Shown here: positions 10,761 to 22,429 of the stretch, one piece after another | Position numbering within the stretch: position 1 is the first letter of the stretch | Layout: the number at the start of each line of letters is the position of its first letter | Source: Glossina fuscipes | Taxonomy: Eukaryota; Arthropoda; Insecta; Diptera; Glossinidae | NCBI RefSeq assembly: GCF_014805625.2 | Contig: NW_023998646.1 | Coordinates: 700,796 to 764,795 of the forward strand | Direction: 5' to 3' | Length of the DNA: 64,000 nucleotides | Notes under the pieces: model-generated | What the model was told of the DNA's origin: nothing | What the model saw: only the letters and a program-made list of their open reading frames with translations | The model's database searches: none | Translations under genes and position numbers: made by a program

Positions 10761-13110
10761 TCAAAAAAAGTCGGGGAAAGAGGGAGTCAGTCCAGTGCAG
10801 CGTTTTAACATTCGTCTTTCAAATGTTTGTATACGTTTCTCAATATATTTTGGGAAATTGCCACATGTGGAATGTGCAAATTCAATTTTGGATCTGACTA
10901 AAGATTTGTATACAGTCAGAGCGTTTTTGGGAGGCAAGCCTGACTGATTAGTCATGAGTTTAATGATGTTACATCCAGATTGACAGTCTTTGAAGACTTT
11001 CTCGTAATGCCGAAAGCGAAGAGATTTCACCTGATCAAATTTAGTATCTTGGATAAAGAACCTCATTCCACGTTTGGAACCTTTAGCAAAACAAATAGTA
11101 TTTGTTTTTCTGGGGTTAAATTATATATTGAGATCAGCGCATGCGTCGAAAAAAAAATTAGCTTTCATCGAGACAGCAGCTGAAAAAGGTGAGTCCGCAG
11201 ATACAATGAGGAAATTATCTGCATATTGAAAAATATGAGTGTTGTCATCTTGAAAATCATACAAAGAATCTGCGTATAGATTAAAGAGTATGGGGCGTAA
11301 ACAACTGACTGGTGGGATACCACCGTATATTTCAACCTTTTCAGTACCCATCACCAACACACGCTTGGATAAAAAATTAAGTATCCACAGCCGTATTTGA
11401 AGATGAAACGGAAAGTTTAAGAGAATTCTACCAAGCTTAATCAGCTTGACACAATCATAGGCTTTGCTGATGTCCAGGGAAAGCATTGCAACCATTTTAC
11501 CTGCTTTTTTTAAGCTGCCTATGAGAAAAGATAGTTCGTTAACGCACATACTCGTGGATTTGCGTGTTTGATAGGCGTAAGAACGAGCTGGAATAATGTT
11601 CTCAGTTTTCAAGAAATCACTTAGTCTCTCCTTAACCACGAGGTTGATAATCTTTGTGAATGCAGATATTAGTGAAATTGGGCTGAAGTTACTTAAATCA
11701 TTTAGGTCTTTACCTGCCTTAAAAATGGGAACTATTTTGATGCATCGCAAATCTGAGGGTACAAACTTAGTGGACCAGCAGTTAACTGCGGAGAGAGGGC
11801 TAAAGCTTACTCCAGTCAGTGCTCTGAGCATGTCATACTTAACTCCATCGCAACCTGCAGCAATAACTCTCTTTCTGGGATGTAAAACATACATTAACTT
11901 ATGCAATGAGAAAGGTGTGTTGTTGAGACTACTAAAAGGAATTGAAGGTACTGTAATCGGATTGACACTTGAAATATAGCTCTTGAGCATATCCAAATAT
12001 CTTTTATTATCATGGTCATTCCACACAGCACAGTCGCTTAATTTTCGACTAGAATGTCGATGACCATTTATGTAATTCCAAAAAGAACATGGGTTACCAT
12101 TACCACATAACTCTTTAGTCGCTATAGCTCTGCGTGTCCTTTTCGCCTTTGTAAGTGCAGACCTCCATTCTTTCAGTGTTTTCATATATTCCATGTAGTT
12201 GGCTGGATTGGCATATTTACTCATTTTTTTCCTTGCGGCTTGGTATTTGCGAAAAAGTTTTGGCAGGGAAGAGTTCCACCAAGGTTTAGGTGTGAAGGAC
12301 TCAATATCAGGAAAGTCGATTCTAGCAGACCTAATCACAGACCGAAAGGCACTTTGAATTGATGATAAATCGGAAGGAAGATCAGCTTTAAAAAGGCCGT
12401 CCATAAACAAGTTGCGTGAAATTAAGTTTTCTATTTTCTTAACGGAATTGTTGCAACTGTGAAATAAAATGGGAGAGAGCTGACTTTTGCCAATGAAAAC
12501 GTTTGATGTGTCCCAGTTGAAAGACAAAATAGTTGAGTTCGAGAAAGTTAGATCCAAGACACTGCTCGCCGTGCGACCACTTCGGTTACAGTGAAAGGTA
12601 GTATTGCCATTATTTAAGACACTGAAACTGCTGGAATTGGTGGCATTTACAAGGATCTTGCCTTTGTTGGTCGAGACTTGATCGCCATACAAGCAATGTC
12701 TTGCATTGAAATCGCCTGCTAGAATCACATTTTGTTCGCCGTCAAGAAAGCCACATAATCTCGGAATCTCATCACGAAAAGTTTGTACATCGAGACTGGG
12801 TGGAAAATAGCATGATGCTATGAAAAGATTCAGTTTAAGGTTCATGGTTTTGATGATGATAATGTCAACGGCAAAGTTATTGGGAATACGTGTGAAATTG
12901 ACACTTTTTTTAACTAACATTCTAACACCACCATAGCCATCATTTCGACATTTGGTGGCTGAAGCATAATTCGAAACTTTAACTTCACAACAATTTTCAT
13001 CTTTCAGAAAAACTTCACTTAATATGCAGAAATCAACCTTATTTGAGTTCAAGCAAAAGTGCAAAAACGACAGGTTACGTCGAACACTTTAGATATTATA
13101 TTTTGCAAAA
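10761..13110 (-). pseudogene. LINE family C ORF2: endonuclease and reverse transcriptase
   Basis: The frame starts near 13110 with YNI then a TAA, followed by SVRRNLSF, the usual endonuclease start. The main frame 11121-13064 carries FCILSEVFL (catalytic Glu), ILAGDFNARH, VLDLTFSN and a degraded histidine block. RT follows: GCDGVKYDML, SLDISKAYD (motif A Asp), GIPPVSCLRPILFNLY (the GVPQGS block altered) and QYADNFL, where the catalytic YADD has become YADN. A single TAA at 11121-11123 interrupts, and the same frame continues to 10761 with the thumb region. The altered YADD and stops mean no activity. Confidence 0.85.
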
Positions 13111-13692
13111 TGGGCATCATTTTCTCATAGCGCTGGGCGCTTGAACGGGGCGAGAATTGGCACAGACAGACATTTTCTCTTCAAATTCTTTAATAAGATT
13201 ACGAGGGATCATCGGACGGATACTTTCTTTAATCGCAGCGATTAATCTTTCAAGTTCTGAGGAACGCAAAAAGTTGTTTGAAATTACTGGACGCTGAAGA
13301 CTTATTCCAGACGGCTTGGGGGGGTGAATTGAGAGAAGGCTTGGTGGTTGAACTGAGAGGAGATTTGGAAGGAAACGATTTCCTTTCCAGCATTATATTT
13401 ATTTTTGGTTAAAATTTTGTTGGCATTTTGATTATCATCCTTGGTCGAAATTGCAGACATGTTCCCCAGTGGAGGGAAATTGTCGTCATAGGTGATGTCA
13501 TCGAGACATTCGAAATAATTTGCGGAAAAATTCTCTTTTACCTCTTATTCGAGAGATTTTTAATTGCCATGATCCTGCTGATATTTAATTCGAGTTCCCT
13601 GTTAGGGCAACCCTTATTGAGAGTGTTGTGCTCACCTGAACCACAGGACAAACACTTCATCTTCTCACAGTTCATACACTTCGAAGATTTCC
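13111..13692 (-). other. Between ORF1 and ORF2 of LINE family C
   Basis: Probably the degraded C-terminal third of ORF1. On the minus strand near 13600-13690 more Cys-containing knuckle sequence can be read in mixed frames (for example C-x2-C-x3-H near 13615-13650). Exact frames are unclear. Confidence 0.45.
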
Positions 13693-14577
13693 CTAGTTTA
13701 GGCATGTGCTCTCCTTAGCTTTACAACTTTTTGAAACGTGACCGTATCTACCGCACCTAAAGCATTGCTTTAAGGTTGATACAAAGTACTCAACCGGTAG
13801 ATGACTATAATTGAATTTAATTGACTTAGGGGTTTTCCCTTTAAAGCCGATTTTGACGCTGATTGTGGGAATCCACTCATCCTTGTTGTTGAGTTTCCTT
13901 CTTTGAAAACGGACAGCGGACTTGATTGGAATATCGGACACGGCGTTTTTAATTATCTCGTCTACACTGTATATACATGGGATGTTTCCAATGACACCAA
14001 ATCTCTCGGTAAACGACCTCGGTATGTACGCCTTTAAATTCTTGTTAGTAAAATCGTTATTTGTGATAAAGTTGTTGGCGTTAGCAGCAAAGCTGAAAAG
14101 CAGTTTGGCTCTGCCCCTGCTAACTGCTTTTAATTGTTCCAAGCCGAACATGGTGAAATCATTCAGGTAAACGTAAAAAAAGAGATCGAAATTGATATTC
14201 ATACGAATCCCTGCTGCATTTGCGCGCGCTTCGACAAAAAGAAAAAAATTGCAATTCGACAAGCAGTCGTACAAATTGATCTCAAGATTTGGGGCGGCTG
14301 TGTCACTCAAATCAGAGGGCTTGTCGACTGCCTGTTTACTAGGCACAATTAAAACATTTGCGTTAGCTTCTCAATTAGCAGATAAAAGAATTTTATTCTC
14401 ACCCATCCTCGATCTTTTGGTGTGCCCAGTGGCGTTCATATAAAAATTTTCAAAACAGTCTCTATCAGTAGTGGTAAGATCAGACCCAGTCTCCATAGGG
14501 AGACGGGCTGATGTTGTTTTGGTTGTTATCACGGGGAATACCAAAAAAAGAAAAGAAGAATCACAACGAAAAGACAA
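13693..14577 (-). pseudogene. LINE family C ORF1, nucleic-acid-binding gag-like protein
   Basis: The 13693-14346 frame (217 residues) ends in CFRCGRYGHVSKSCKAKESTC, a CCHC zinc knuckle plus the start of a second, as in ORF1 of I-type elements, which bind element RNA. An upstream frame from 14577 (68 residues, with TGHTKRSRMGENK) overlaps in phase-shifted register and is probably the true N-terminus, so one frameshift lies near 14345-14370. The middle is an RRM/gag-like basic region without clear motifs. Confidence 0.7.
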
Positions 14578-14589
14578 AAAATTTAATAT

Positions 14590-14776
14590 ATATACTGCTT
14601 TCTAATTTTTCCCTCACTTTCTTTTTCTTCCTTCCCTCTTTTTCTTCCTTTAAATATTTTTCCGAAAAATTGCTTACTTTATTAAACCTCTTTTCTTTTC
14701 TTTCTTTTTCCTTTTTTAAATATTTAAATTCTCATTTTTTTTCTCTTATTTATTTATTTTTTTCTTTTTTTTTTCA
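14590..14776. repeat. Polypyrimidine tract
   Basis: About 190 bases almost wholly C and T on the plus strand, interrupted by a few short A-containing pieces. It lies just upstream of the LINE family C 5' end. Confidence 0.8.
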
Positions 14777-15254
14777 CTAACACCAGTAAAACACAAAACT
14801 TATCCAGCTGCCGTTTGCAGAGATGACATGTTATATCAAGTGTGAATGAAATGCGAACGGACAGTAATTTTTTATGGTACAATAACACTGTTTTTTTTCT
14901 TCCCTCATTCCACGATATTACTAAACGTCGTTTGTAAATAAACAATATCGTATTTAGAAACAATAAATAAGTATCAAAATTTAAAAGGAAAATTCATCCG
15001 ATTTTCGTTTCGGGTGTTAGTGGAAATCGTTAACTTTTTTCATAATTGTTTATTGTTTAATAAAGAATAGAAACGTTTGCAATCAATAACTACAACATTG
15101 CAGTTCCAAGGACTAAAACGGCAGCTAAAAGAAATCAAAGAGAGGAAAGTATGAACTGAAGCTTTCCTATAGCCTTGCGTTATAGTCAAAACAGTAATAA
15201 TTGCACAGTCTGCTTAAGCGAGAAACTAAAGTAGACAAGAAATTATAGAAAAAT

Positions 15255-15612
15255 ATCTAAGTGAAAAGCTCAAAAAGAAGGGAAATGGTATTGCGATACG
15301 CGAATTCCAACGGAAAGCTGACGAAGAAGAAGACGATACAACTACAACACAGGAAAAACGCGGCAAAAAAAAGGCAAAGAGGATACATGTACATGGCAAA
15401 TGCAAGAACAACTGCAAGCAGAACAGCAACAAATGCAGCAGCAAATGCAAACAGAATATGAAGAAATGATATCAATTTGGGTGAGACAGTAGCAAGAACC
15501 CCGAATAGCACTAAAAATGAATAAGACAATGGCACAAATCGAACAACAACGTCAAGAAGTGGCATCAGAAATTCAAAAGCAAGCGCAAGAAAAACTGCAA
15601 AATGCGAAAAAT
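15255..15612 (+). pseudogene. Gln-rich coiled-coil coding remnant, gag-like
   Basis: A basic/acidic stretch (IREFQRKADEEEDD) is followed, after a frameshift near 15395, by MQEQLQAEQQQMQQQMQ and, after a stop, MAQIEQQRQEVASEIQKQA. The heptad-like Gln/Glu pattern suggests a coiled coil. N-terminal gag regions of some insect retrotransposons look like this, but I have no firm match. Immediately downstream is a LINE RT fragment. Confidence 0.35.
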
Positions 15613-15820
15613 TTTTACGGAGAAGATATCTGAAGTATCTGTCAAAGTAGCAATGGATATGTTCTACATATCGTTAAGGTCTGGCATTTTTCGAGCGACC
15701 TGGAAAAACAGTGTGGTTGTCCCAATTTTAAATAATGACAGTGGGCTCGATATTGGAAGCGGTAGAGCTGCAGTAAAAGTTTTGAATATATTTCAACAAG
15801 AGGTATATTATTTTCAGTGA
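15602..15820 (+). pseudogene. LINE reverse transcriptase fragment
   Basis: A 72-codon frame contains FYISLRSGIFRATWKNS then VVVPILNND, the region just before RT block 2 in many non-LTR elements. After about 40 residues the similarity fades. Which LINE family it came from is unknown. Confidence 0.5.
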
Positions 15821-16679
15821 ACATTGTTATTTCATTGGCCACTGTACATAGCCTATATTTTTGTCTTTTTTAATCGATAGGCTATCCTCACACTTGGTCC
15901 GCACCTCTGTCAAGGTAATTGACAATCGGACGTTACAAAATGATTAGAAAAACTTAACAATAATATAAATGCAAGCATAAATAAAACAAGTAATTACACA
16001 GAAATGACCAAAATGTGGGCTATATACAGTGGGCTAACTTCACGTCTATAATTATTTTTAATTTTTACATTTTCATCAATATTCAATTTTGCCAAATTAA
16101 ACAGAGTCGAACCCAGCACTACAATTAAATTCACGCTTCAACTACAGACCTGGAACGGCACCACAGCGTTGATATACGTACTTATGGTTAAAAATGTTAT
16201 GCAGGGTTCGTATGCTTTGTTTTTCTATTCAGTTCAAATGTTTTTGTTAAACGTGCCGATTTCAGCACATATATGTGCACGATTAAAAATTCCCATGGAA
16301 AAATGACACCTGATGACTGATTTGCAAGCTCACTTCTTCTCGACACAATTTGAACGAGTTAAAAATGTAAAGATCAAGTTTTTTGCAGCGGTTTGATCGT
16401 AAAAATGCGGATTTGAGGAAAGGTAGTTATAACTTTTTTGTCGTTCAGTATAAATAAAGAAAATAAACATATCATAAATACCATGGCATGTAACGTTCCA
16501 TATTGGTAAAACATGGACACGTAACACCTCTTTCCTAATTAGAGGTACCTATTTATTTTACTTTTTGTTTACTGACCAGCTACAATGCTGATATCTAACC
16601 CTTCCTGCGATTCCGAATTTGGAAGTATGAGAGTAATTAAATGAGCAACTTGACTTATTATATTGTATTATTAATATTA
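15821..16679. other. No recognisable gene
   Basis: AT-rich. A minus frame at 16330-16527 has no recognisable motif. Confidence 0.5.
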
Positions 16680-17225
16680 TTATTATTATAATTTTTAAAC
16701 TAATGAGATAAATTCTTAAACTAAAAAAAAAAAACATTGAGCACTAACAACACAGGCTATCGGCTCTAATTTAAATAAATGTACATTAGATAATGAGCTT
16801 AGTAGTATTAATAAAGTAATATATTGCATTGATATTCTGTTCTGCAGCTGATTGTAGAATGTTCATAAGGTTAATCGTTCCAAATGCAATACTTCTACGA
16901 AAGGTAAAGTCAAGGCAGTCATAGAGAATGTGCTTTATAGTGAGTATTTGTCCACAACTGCAGATTGGGGAGGAAGACTTCTTCCATATTCATTGGTGAG
17001 TTGCAATTGTATGACCAAGGCGAATTCTCGAAAATGTTTGGATCTTGGTTTTCTCAACATTTGTTGGATATAAAGGTGGAGTTATTTGAGGGTTAATGGA
17101 AAAGTAGTGTTGATGATGGTATTGTAAATTTCCTTCTGCAATTTTCTCTTTAACTTTTCTTCCAATGTATCTATGAAGATGCAACGTTCCATGACATCAT
17201 CCATAATTAGACGATCAGAAGCAGC
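16680..17225 (-). mobile_element. LINE family A 3' end, copy 2 (5'-truncated)
   Basis: Reverse-strand copy of the sequence at about 540-1000. It includes the end of ORF2 (YIGRKVKEKIAEGNLQYHH in the frame 16990-17184, then after a frameshift the SCGQ...C Cys-rich tail and the same natural stop), the 3' UTR and an ATTATTATT tail at 16669-16690. It stops at about 17225, next to the hairpin array. Confidence 0.85.
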
Positions 17226-17282
17226 ATCCTGTGTGAGTGGAAAACGAAACAGCATAAAAATTTTAATTTTATTGATCAGTAA

Positions 17283-18246
17283 GTTGGTCGCCATAGAATG
17301 ACAAAGTGGCGCCCAACGTGGGGCGAACCGCTATTATAAAAATTTTTCTTTTTTTTGATTAACGTTGGTCGCACTGACAAAGTGGCGCCCAACGCAAACG
17401 CGGACATAGTATAAAATGTTTTTTAGTGATTGATACGTTGGTTGTTCCAAACGGAGTTAAAACCTATTACAAATTTTTTTCTTTTTATTGATCAGTAAGT
17501 TGGTCGCCATAGAGTGACAAAGTGGCGCCCAACGAGAAGCTGGTAACCCGGATAAATAATTTAAATCCAGCCTTTATAAGTATTCAGTTGTAGTAGACGT
17601 TGGTCGCGTGACAAAGTGGCGCCCAACGATAACCCTACCCATTATAATAATTTTTAAATTAATTAAAGAAAGAAAAAGGAAAATTTTTTTTCCCCGTTTA
17701 TTGATTAACGTTGGTCGCACGACAAAGTGGCGCCCAACGAAATCCGAACAAATAGAATTAATTTCTTTTTCTTTATTGGGTGTAACAAGTTTACGTTCTT
17801 ATTATCCCAAATCTCAATAGACGTTGGTCGCTATAGCACTTTGACAAAGTGGCGCCCAACGTAATAGTTAACCCAATATTTTGATTGATTTTACCTTTTT
17901 TATTTTTTTGGTGATTTTCTTCATTATTTCCGTTATTGCGTAAACGTAGGCCGCAGAATTTTGACAAAGTTGCGCCCAATGGAAAGCTACCTATTATAAT
18001 AATTTTAGATCAAATAAAAAAAAAAAAAGAGAAAAAAAGAGGAAATTTCTTTTTATAGATTAATAAGTTGGTCGCCATAGTAGTACTGTGGCAAAGTGGC
18101 GCCCAACGCGAAGTATTCTCTTTAATTCGCTATAACCGGCAAACATTTTCTAAATGTTATTTAAATAAAGTTAAATGCGCCGAGGTTTATATTTCGGTTA
18201 GATAAACGTTGGTCGCTATAGCACTTTGACAAAGTGGCGCCCAACG
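17283..18246. repeat. Array of nine tRNA-Lys/PBS-like hairpin units
   Basis: Nine units start at 17283, 17363, 17499, 17598, 17709, 17822, 17945, 18067 and 18207. Each begins CGTTGGTCGC or GTTGGTCGCCA and ends GACAAAGTGGCGCCCAACG, so the ends pair as an inverted repeat around an 8-25 base centre. Spacers of about 50-100 bases are AT-rich and poorly conserved, except that many begin near ACCTATTATAATAATTT and end TTGATTAA. TGGCGCCCAACG is the complement of the 3' end of tRNA-Lys. Unit 1 extends to the full 18-base primer-binding site (17307-17324). Unit 7 is the most decayed. The TGACAAAG inside the units is the reverse complement of the CA end of the nearby gypsy LTRs. Confidence 0.85.
17307..17324 (+). 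promoter_or_regulatory. Perfect tRNA-Lys(CTT)-type primer-binding site
   Basis: TGGCGCCCAACGTGGGGC is the 18-base complement of a tRNA-Lys 3' end, as used to prime reverse transcription by many retroelements. Here it is preceded by GACAAAG but not by an obvious complete LTR. Confidence 0.7.
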
Positions 18247-19802
18247 GTTACTAACCTATTATACGTATACATGTATATATGTAATCTTGTAATAATGATT
18301 TTTATTATAGCAATCAATGATACATACATGCGTGTATATGTATATTTTTATATGTATACGTTGTTAAAATGCAATACTCTTGATATAATATAATTTTACA
18401 TATATATACATCTACGCGATCTACGTTTAAAGCGAAGGTAGCTTAAGAAAAATAGTCACCTGTTTAGCTAGGTAGTCAGCGCCCCTTTCAGTACAAACTA
18501 AAGTGTTCTTGTAGGGATAATATAATATTTGGAAAAAAAAAAAAGGGAAAATTTTTAAATAAAATTTTTTTTTTTTTGTTCCTTTCCTTGATTTGCTTAG
18601 CTACTCTATACCATCATTTCAAGTTGTCTTTCTGAAGTTACAAATGAAGTTCACAAGAAAACGGTGAACATTTTTAATTTCATCTTACCATCTCTCATGA
18701 TAACCAATTTCAATACACATATATATATATATATATATATACAGCTCCTTAGTAGCGAGTATTTCAATGTGTACAAAAAAGCATCCAGGTTATGGTTTAC
18801 TAGTTTTTGATCCCCTTAAGATTTCTAAGTTACAACTTGGAATAGAAATGTTAACGTCTTTCAAAGCTATGTGTCTTTTCTCTTTTTTTGGTAATCGAAC
18901 CTGCTAAGTTTGTCTGAGGAGAAAGTTTTTTAATTTCGTAAATATTTGCAAAGAATCTAGAGCTAAGACCGTATACTTAGTAATAGGGACTCGCAAATAA
19001 AGGAAAGAGTTGGATCTGTATTGATAACAGGCATCCATGCAGTTAGTCACCACCAAGGAGAATGATCCATTTTTCTTCAAATTTTGCTTAGAAGCAAAGC
19101 TAAGCCAAAATAATTCCCGCTTTTGATTAAGCAAATCGTATAATTTTTTTGTTGTATTCGAGTGGTGGGTGCTCATGTTAAACGATTGCTCAATTAGTAT
19201 TAGTGTAACAGGGTAGTGGCTTCAAAAGGTAGTGATGACGGGATGGGACGATTCTTCGATATTAAATGAAATGACTAGGGCCATCTACGGTTAGAAAACA
19301 CAGCAAAGACTGATTTACATTGGATGTAACAAATGCTACGGGGAAAAGAAAGAGGGAGGCATACAATGCGCTCTGCAATTGTCCTATTTTGACAAACAAC
19401 CCAGCCGAGAATATATTAAAATAATTTTGAAAGTAAATGAATTTTTTTTGCTATAGGGTTGCGTAGATTGATGGATGGAGGGGTAAATGGCCCTCTCCAA
19501 ATAATTCGTTTCATTTCCCAACGCGAAATATATGCAACAACAATAGTATAACGCAAAAGTAATAGTACAGAGTCAAGATAAATTCAGCTTATGTTACAAA
19601 AAAATCCAGTTCCTCGCGTGATAAATTCAATTGGTTGCTTTAATGTAAGGCGGCTTCGCTACACGAAGTTGCGCCTGGCGTCAAGTCAACTTTATTTCGT
19701 TGAATTTTATGGAAGGAACGGGAGGATTTGCTAGATTTCCTTTTTTGGTAATTTGTCATGAGACTCGATACTTTTAGTGCCGGTTGAGTATATATCTTTT
19801 CC
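18247..19802. other. No recognisable gene
   Basis: AT-rich. A (TA)n microsatellite lies at about 18717-18741. A minus frame at 18904-19176 is unassigned. This stretch separates the hairpin array from the outer end of the left LTR; on the minus strand it is where the leader of a minus-oriented element would be, but no PBS directly abuts the LTR. Confidence 0.5.
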
Positions 19803-21536
19803 TGACAAAGAAATGAAATAATAAAAAAAAAAATGAAAAGGTCCCGTCGGTTGTCTACCGTCCGTCTGTCCACCGTAAGTTAGTCGGTAGTCGTCTGGCG
19901 TCTGCCCTACATATGCACACCCCCTCTTTCGTCTTTCAGCTACAGCGGCGGCAGCTGTAACGCTTAGCCACTCATCGGGGACACAAAAAAGAAAAGGGAA
20001 TTAAACAAACTAAAATAACTTACAATACTTGATGCGATCGGTGTCGAGGCGAGGTCGGTTGCGGTAGTTGCTACACCGGCGGTTCCTGTTCACAGCAAGG
20101 AAGTAGGAAGTTCGTTTTAAGTAGTCAGCACAATCACAACACAGCTGGGATGCAGGTGCATGGGGGTGCACGTAATTCATAAGCTACTGAAACTGGAAAA
20201 TTATTCTTCTTCCTCTTAACGCATCTTGACTGAAGTAAACACATTGATCCCTTTTTTTTTTTGTTTAGTTTCCTTTTTACTTTTTTTTTCTTCCTATCCT
20301 TTTTTTTTTCTTTTAACAGGTAGTGACGTCAACAAAAACTTCGAGTTTTCCACACTAACGTTTAAGAAAGAATTTATTTCGGTAAGAATTTATAAATTAC
20401 TGGAGTATTCCTTTTTCTCCTCGTTTTTCATAATCTACCAAACGCACTTGGCTTTTTGTTCATGGTGATTTGAAGAATCATGCTATTTTTATCAAAAAAC
20501 TTGTGATTACTTTCCTTTTTGGATCATTGGATTAAAACCCTTTTTTTTTTCTTGTTTTTTCTTCTATAATTTATTAAACGCACGCATACAAGGTAAAAAT
20601 GTAATAATAGTTCAGGTGCACATCAGTACTAAAATCATGAAATCTAAGTAGACATTTTTGTTTCACGACTAAAGGTTACAATTTAAGCAACTATTTCTGT
20701 TTCTTGAACAAAATTTAAAATGTAATAATAATTTCAATGCACATCAGTGTTACAGCAATGAAGTTTAAGTAGCCATTTTTGTTTCACAATCACAAGTTGA
20801 AATTTAAGCAAATATTTCTGTTTCTCGAATAAAATTTAAAATGTAATATTAATTTCAATGCACATCAGTGTTACAGCAATGAAGTTTAAGTAGCCATTTT
20901 TGTTTCACAATCACAAGTTGAAATTTAAGCAAATATTTGGCAAGGAAGCTTAAGTAGGCATTTTTATTTCACAATCAAAAGTTAAAATTTAAGCAAATAT
21001 TTCTGTTTCTCGAATAAAATTTACAGCGCACACTTGCTATTGCTTGCTCCTCGTTGTTAATTGCATTTTTGTACTTTTCCTTTTTTTTTTTGTCTGATAA
21101 TTGAAGATACAACTCGCGGACACGTCCGCACTCTGCCAGCTTCAAAGTTGTTCTCCCCTCTATCTTGAAAATGAAAAACAGACAAACTTCTCGTTCTTAC
21201 TCAATTTCCCTCTTCTTCTTCCTGTTGCTCTCTCTATAGCGGCTTGCCGCTACTCTCACAAAAGCAAGCATAGATCCCGCAAAATCATACGATTTTGCCT
21301 ATGCTTGCAAAAGCAAAAGGAAAAAAAGGAGGACCGCAAAATCATACGATTTTGCCTGTACTTGTAAACAAGGAAATCAGAGAAGAACAAAATAAACATA
21401 TCCCGCAAGATCATGCGATTTATTAGCGGTACCACAAAATCGCATGATTTCGTCTAACGGCATGCCGTTATTCCGCTCCTTGCGGTTGACACAGACCGAC
21501 AGACACCCTACCCATGGTTTGTTCGCGGCCGTTACA
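19803..21536 (-). repeat. Long terminal repeat, left, in minus orientation
   Basis: Read on the minus strand it starts TGTAACGGCCGCG at 21536 and ends CTTTGTCA at 19803, about 1.73 kb. The first 425 bases and the last roughly 230 bases match the right LTR, but the middle differs: this copy has a 121-bp tandem repeat. Short palindromes occur at 21116-21129, 21238-21251, 21279-21298, 21336-21355 and 21455-21470. Because it is inverted relative to the right LTR and clearly diverged, it is unlikely to be the 5' LTR of the gag-pol that follows. Confidence 0.75.
20596..21027. repeat. 121-bp tandem repeat inside the left LTR, about 3.5 copies
   Basis: Units start near 20596, 20717 and 20838 with AAAATGTAATAATAATTTC and include CACATCAGTGTTACAG and ATTTAAGCAAATATTTCTG. 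Units 2 and 3 are nearly identical, unit 1 is more diverged, and a fourth is partial. The right LTR lacks this block. Confidence 0.85.
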
Positions 21537-22429
21537 AATTGTATTGGGTAATGTTTACGAAAGGAAAAAAAAAAAAATAATAATAATAATAATAAAAATA
21601 AAAAGGGGGGTTCGCCAAACTGTTATCGCAGTTCTGTCGCTCCGGCGTGGATCTGTTGGGCAAGGCGGCAATAAAAAGGGGGGTTCTTGAGCGGTACGCC
21701 GACCAAATCGTTCATTTAAAACACAATAGGGGTCGACTGTTCAGGAGGGGGAGAAGTCATTTGTTGTAGGGTCCATGAAAAGTAATCGGGGGGGAAACGG
21801 AACCTCAGGAGCACACCCACGCCGTGCTCAGCTACAGCACGGGAGTCAAGAGCAAAACAAAGTCTCAAAAGACATTTCCTCATTTATAACCTTTCTTATA
21901 CATTTATATATAACATTTTTTTTATAAGTAATATCTTTTTATTAACGAAATGTAATGCAAGCACTGTTCTAGGAGAGCCAAGATTTTATTCGTGTTCGGT
22001 TCTGAACAATAATAAAAGAAAGTAACAATAAAATCCTTGGCTTAGAGAGCATTGCTTGCATCCCTGTTAAAAGTGTACACCCCATACGAGGGTTATATAT
22101 ATATATACATATAAAAAAAAAAAAGAAAAACAAGAGAGACGATGTAAAAGAAGCAAATTTATGTAAAGATAAATAACAATATATAGATGCTCATTCAAGA
22201 TAGTCAGAAAACATAGCGTCTGAAAAAAAGATTCAATTGAAATTTAAAGATTTGGAAATCTATATGCATTGAGTCACTCATATATATGTAAAGAGAAAAA
22301 AAAATATTCTTAAGCATTTATTGAAAACGAAAAAAATATAAAAACAAAGAAACATCTGCATAATAGAATAAGTTACAGAATATTTCTAATAACGAATGTT
22401 GTAACCGCTTTGCTTGGTTTGATTCTACC
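21537..22429 (+). other. Leader between left LTR and gag
   Basis: No coding sequence. It holds two purine-rich ATAAAAAGGGGGGTTC words (near 21598 and 21672), a long inverted repeat at 21955-22061, and TA- and A-rich stretches. No primer-binding site is found next to the left LTR, which fits the idea that the true 5' LTR is missing. Confidence 0.55.
21955..22061. other. Imperfect foldback, about 35-bp arms
   Basis: The arm at 21955-21990 (ATGCAAGCACTGTTCT...) is nearly the reverse complement of 22027-22061 (...GAGCATTGCTTGCAT). The loop is about 36 bases. Located in the presumed RNA leader of the gypsy element. Confidence 0.75.

Larger units (their letters stand above)
9850..14580 (-). mobile_element. 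LINE family C, I-like element
   Basis: Minus-strand non-LTR retrotransposon with ORF1 (zinc-knuckle protein) and ORF2 (endonuclease, RT, RNase H, Cys-rich tail), the arrangement of the I factor clade. Most of its length is present, but there are in-frame stops and a deletion between RT and RNase H. A SINE splits its 3' end. The 5' end is not sharply defined; a long pyrimidine tract on the plus strand at 14590-14776 lies just upstream. Confidence 0.8.

Noticed and set aside
17283..18246. CRISPR-like array with conserved repeats and varied spacers
   Set aside because: Repeats are tRNA-Lys-derived, spacers are AT-rich and partly similar, spacing is irregular, and no cas gene exists.
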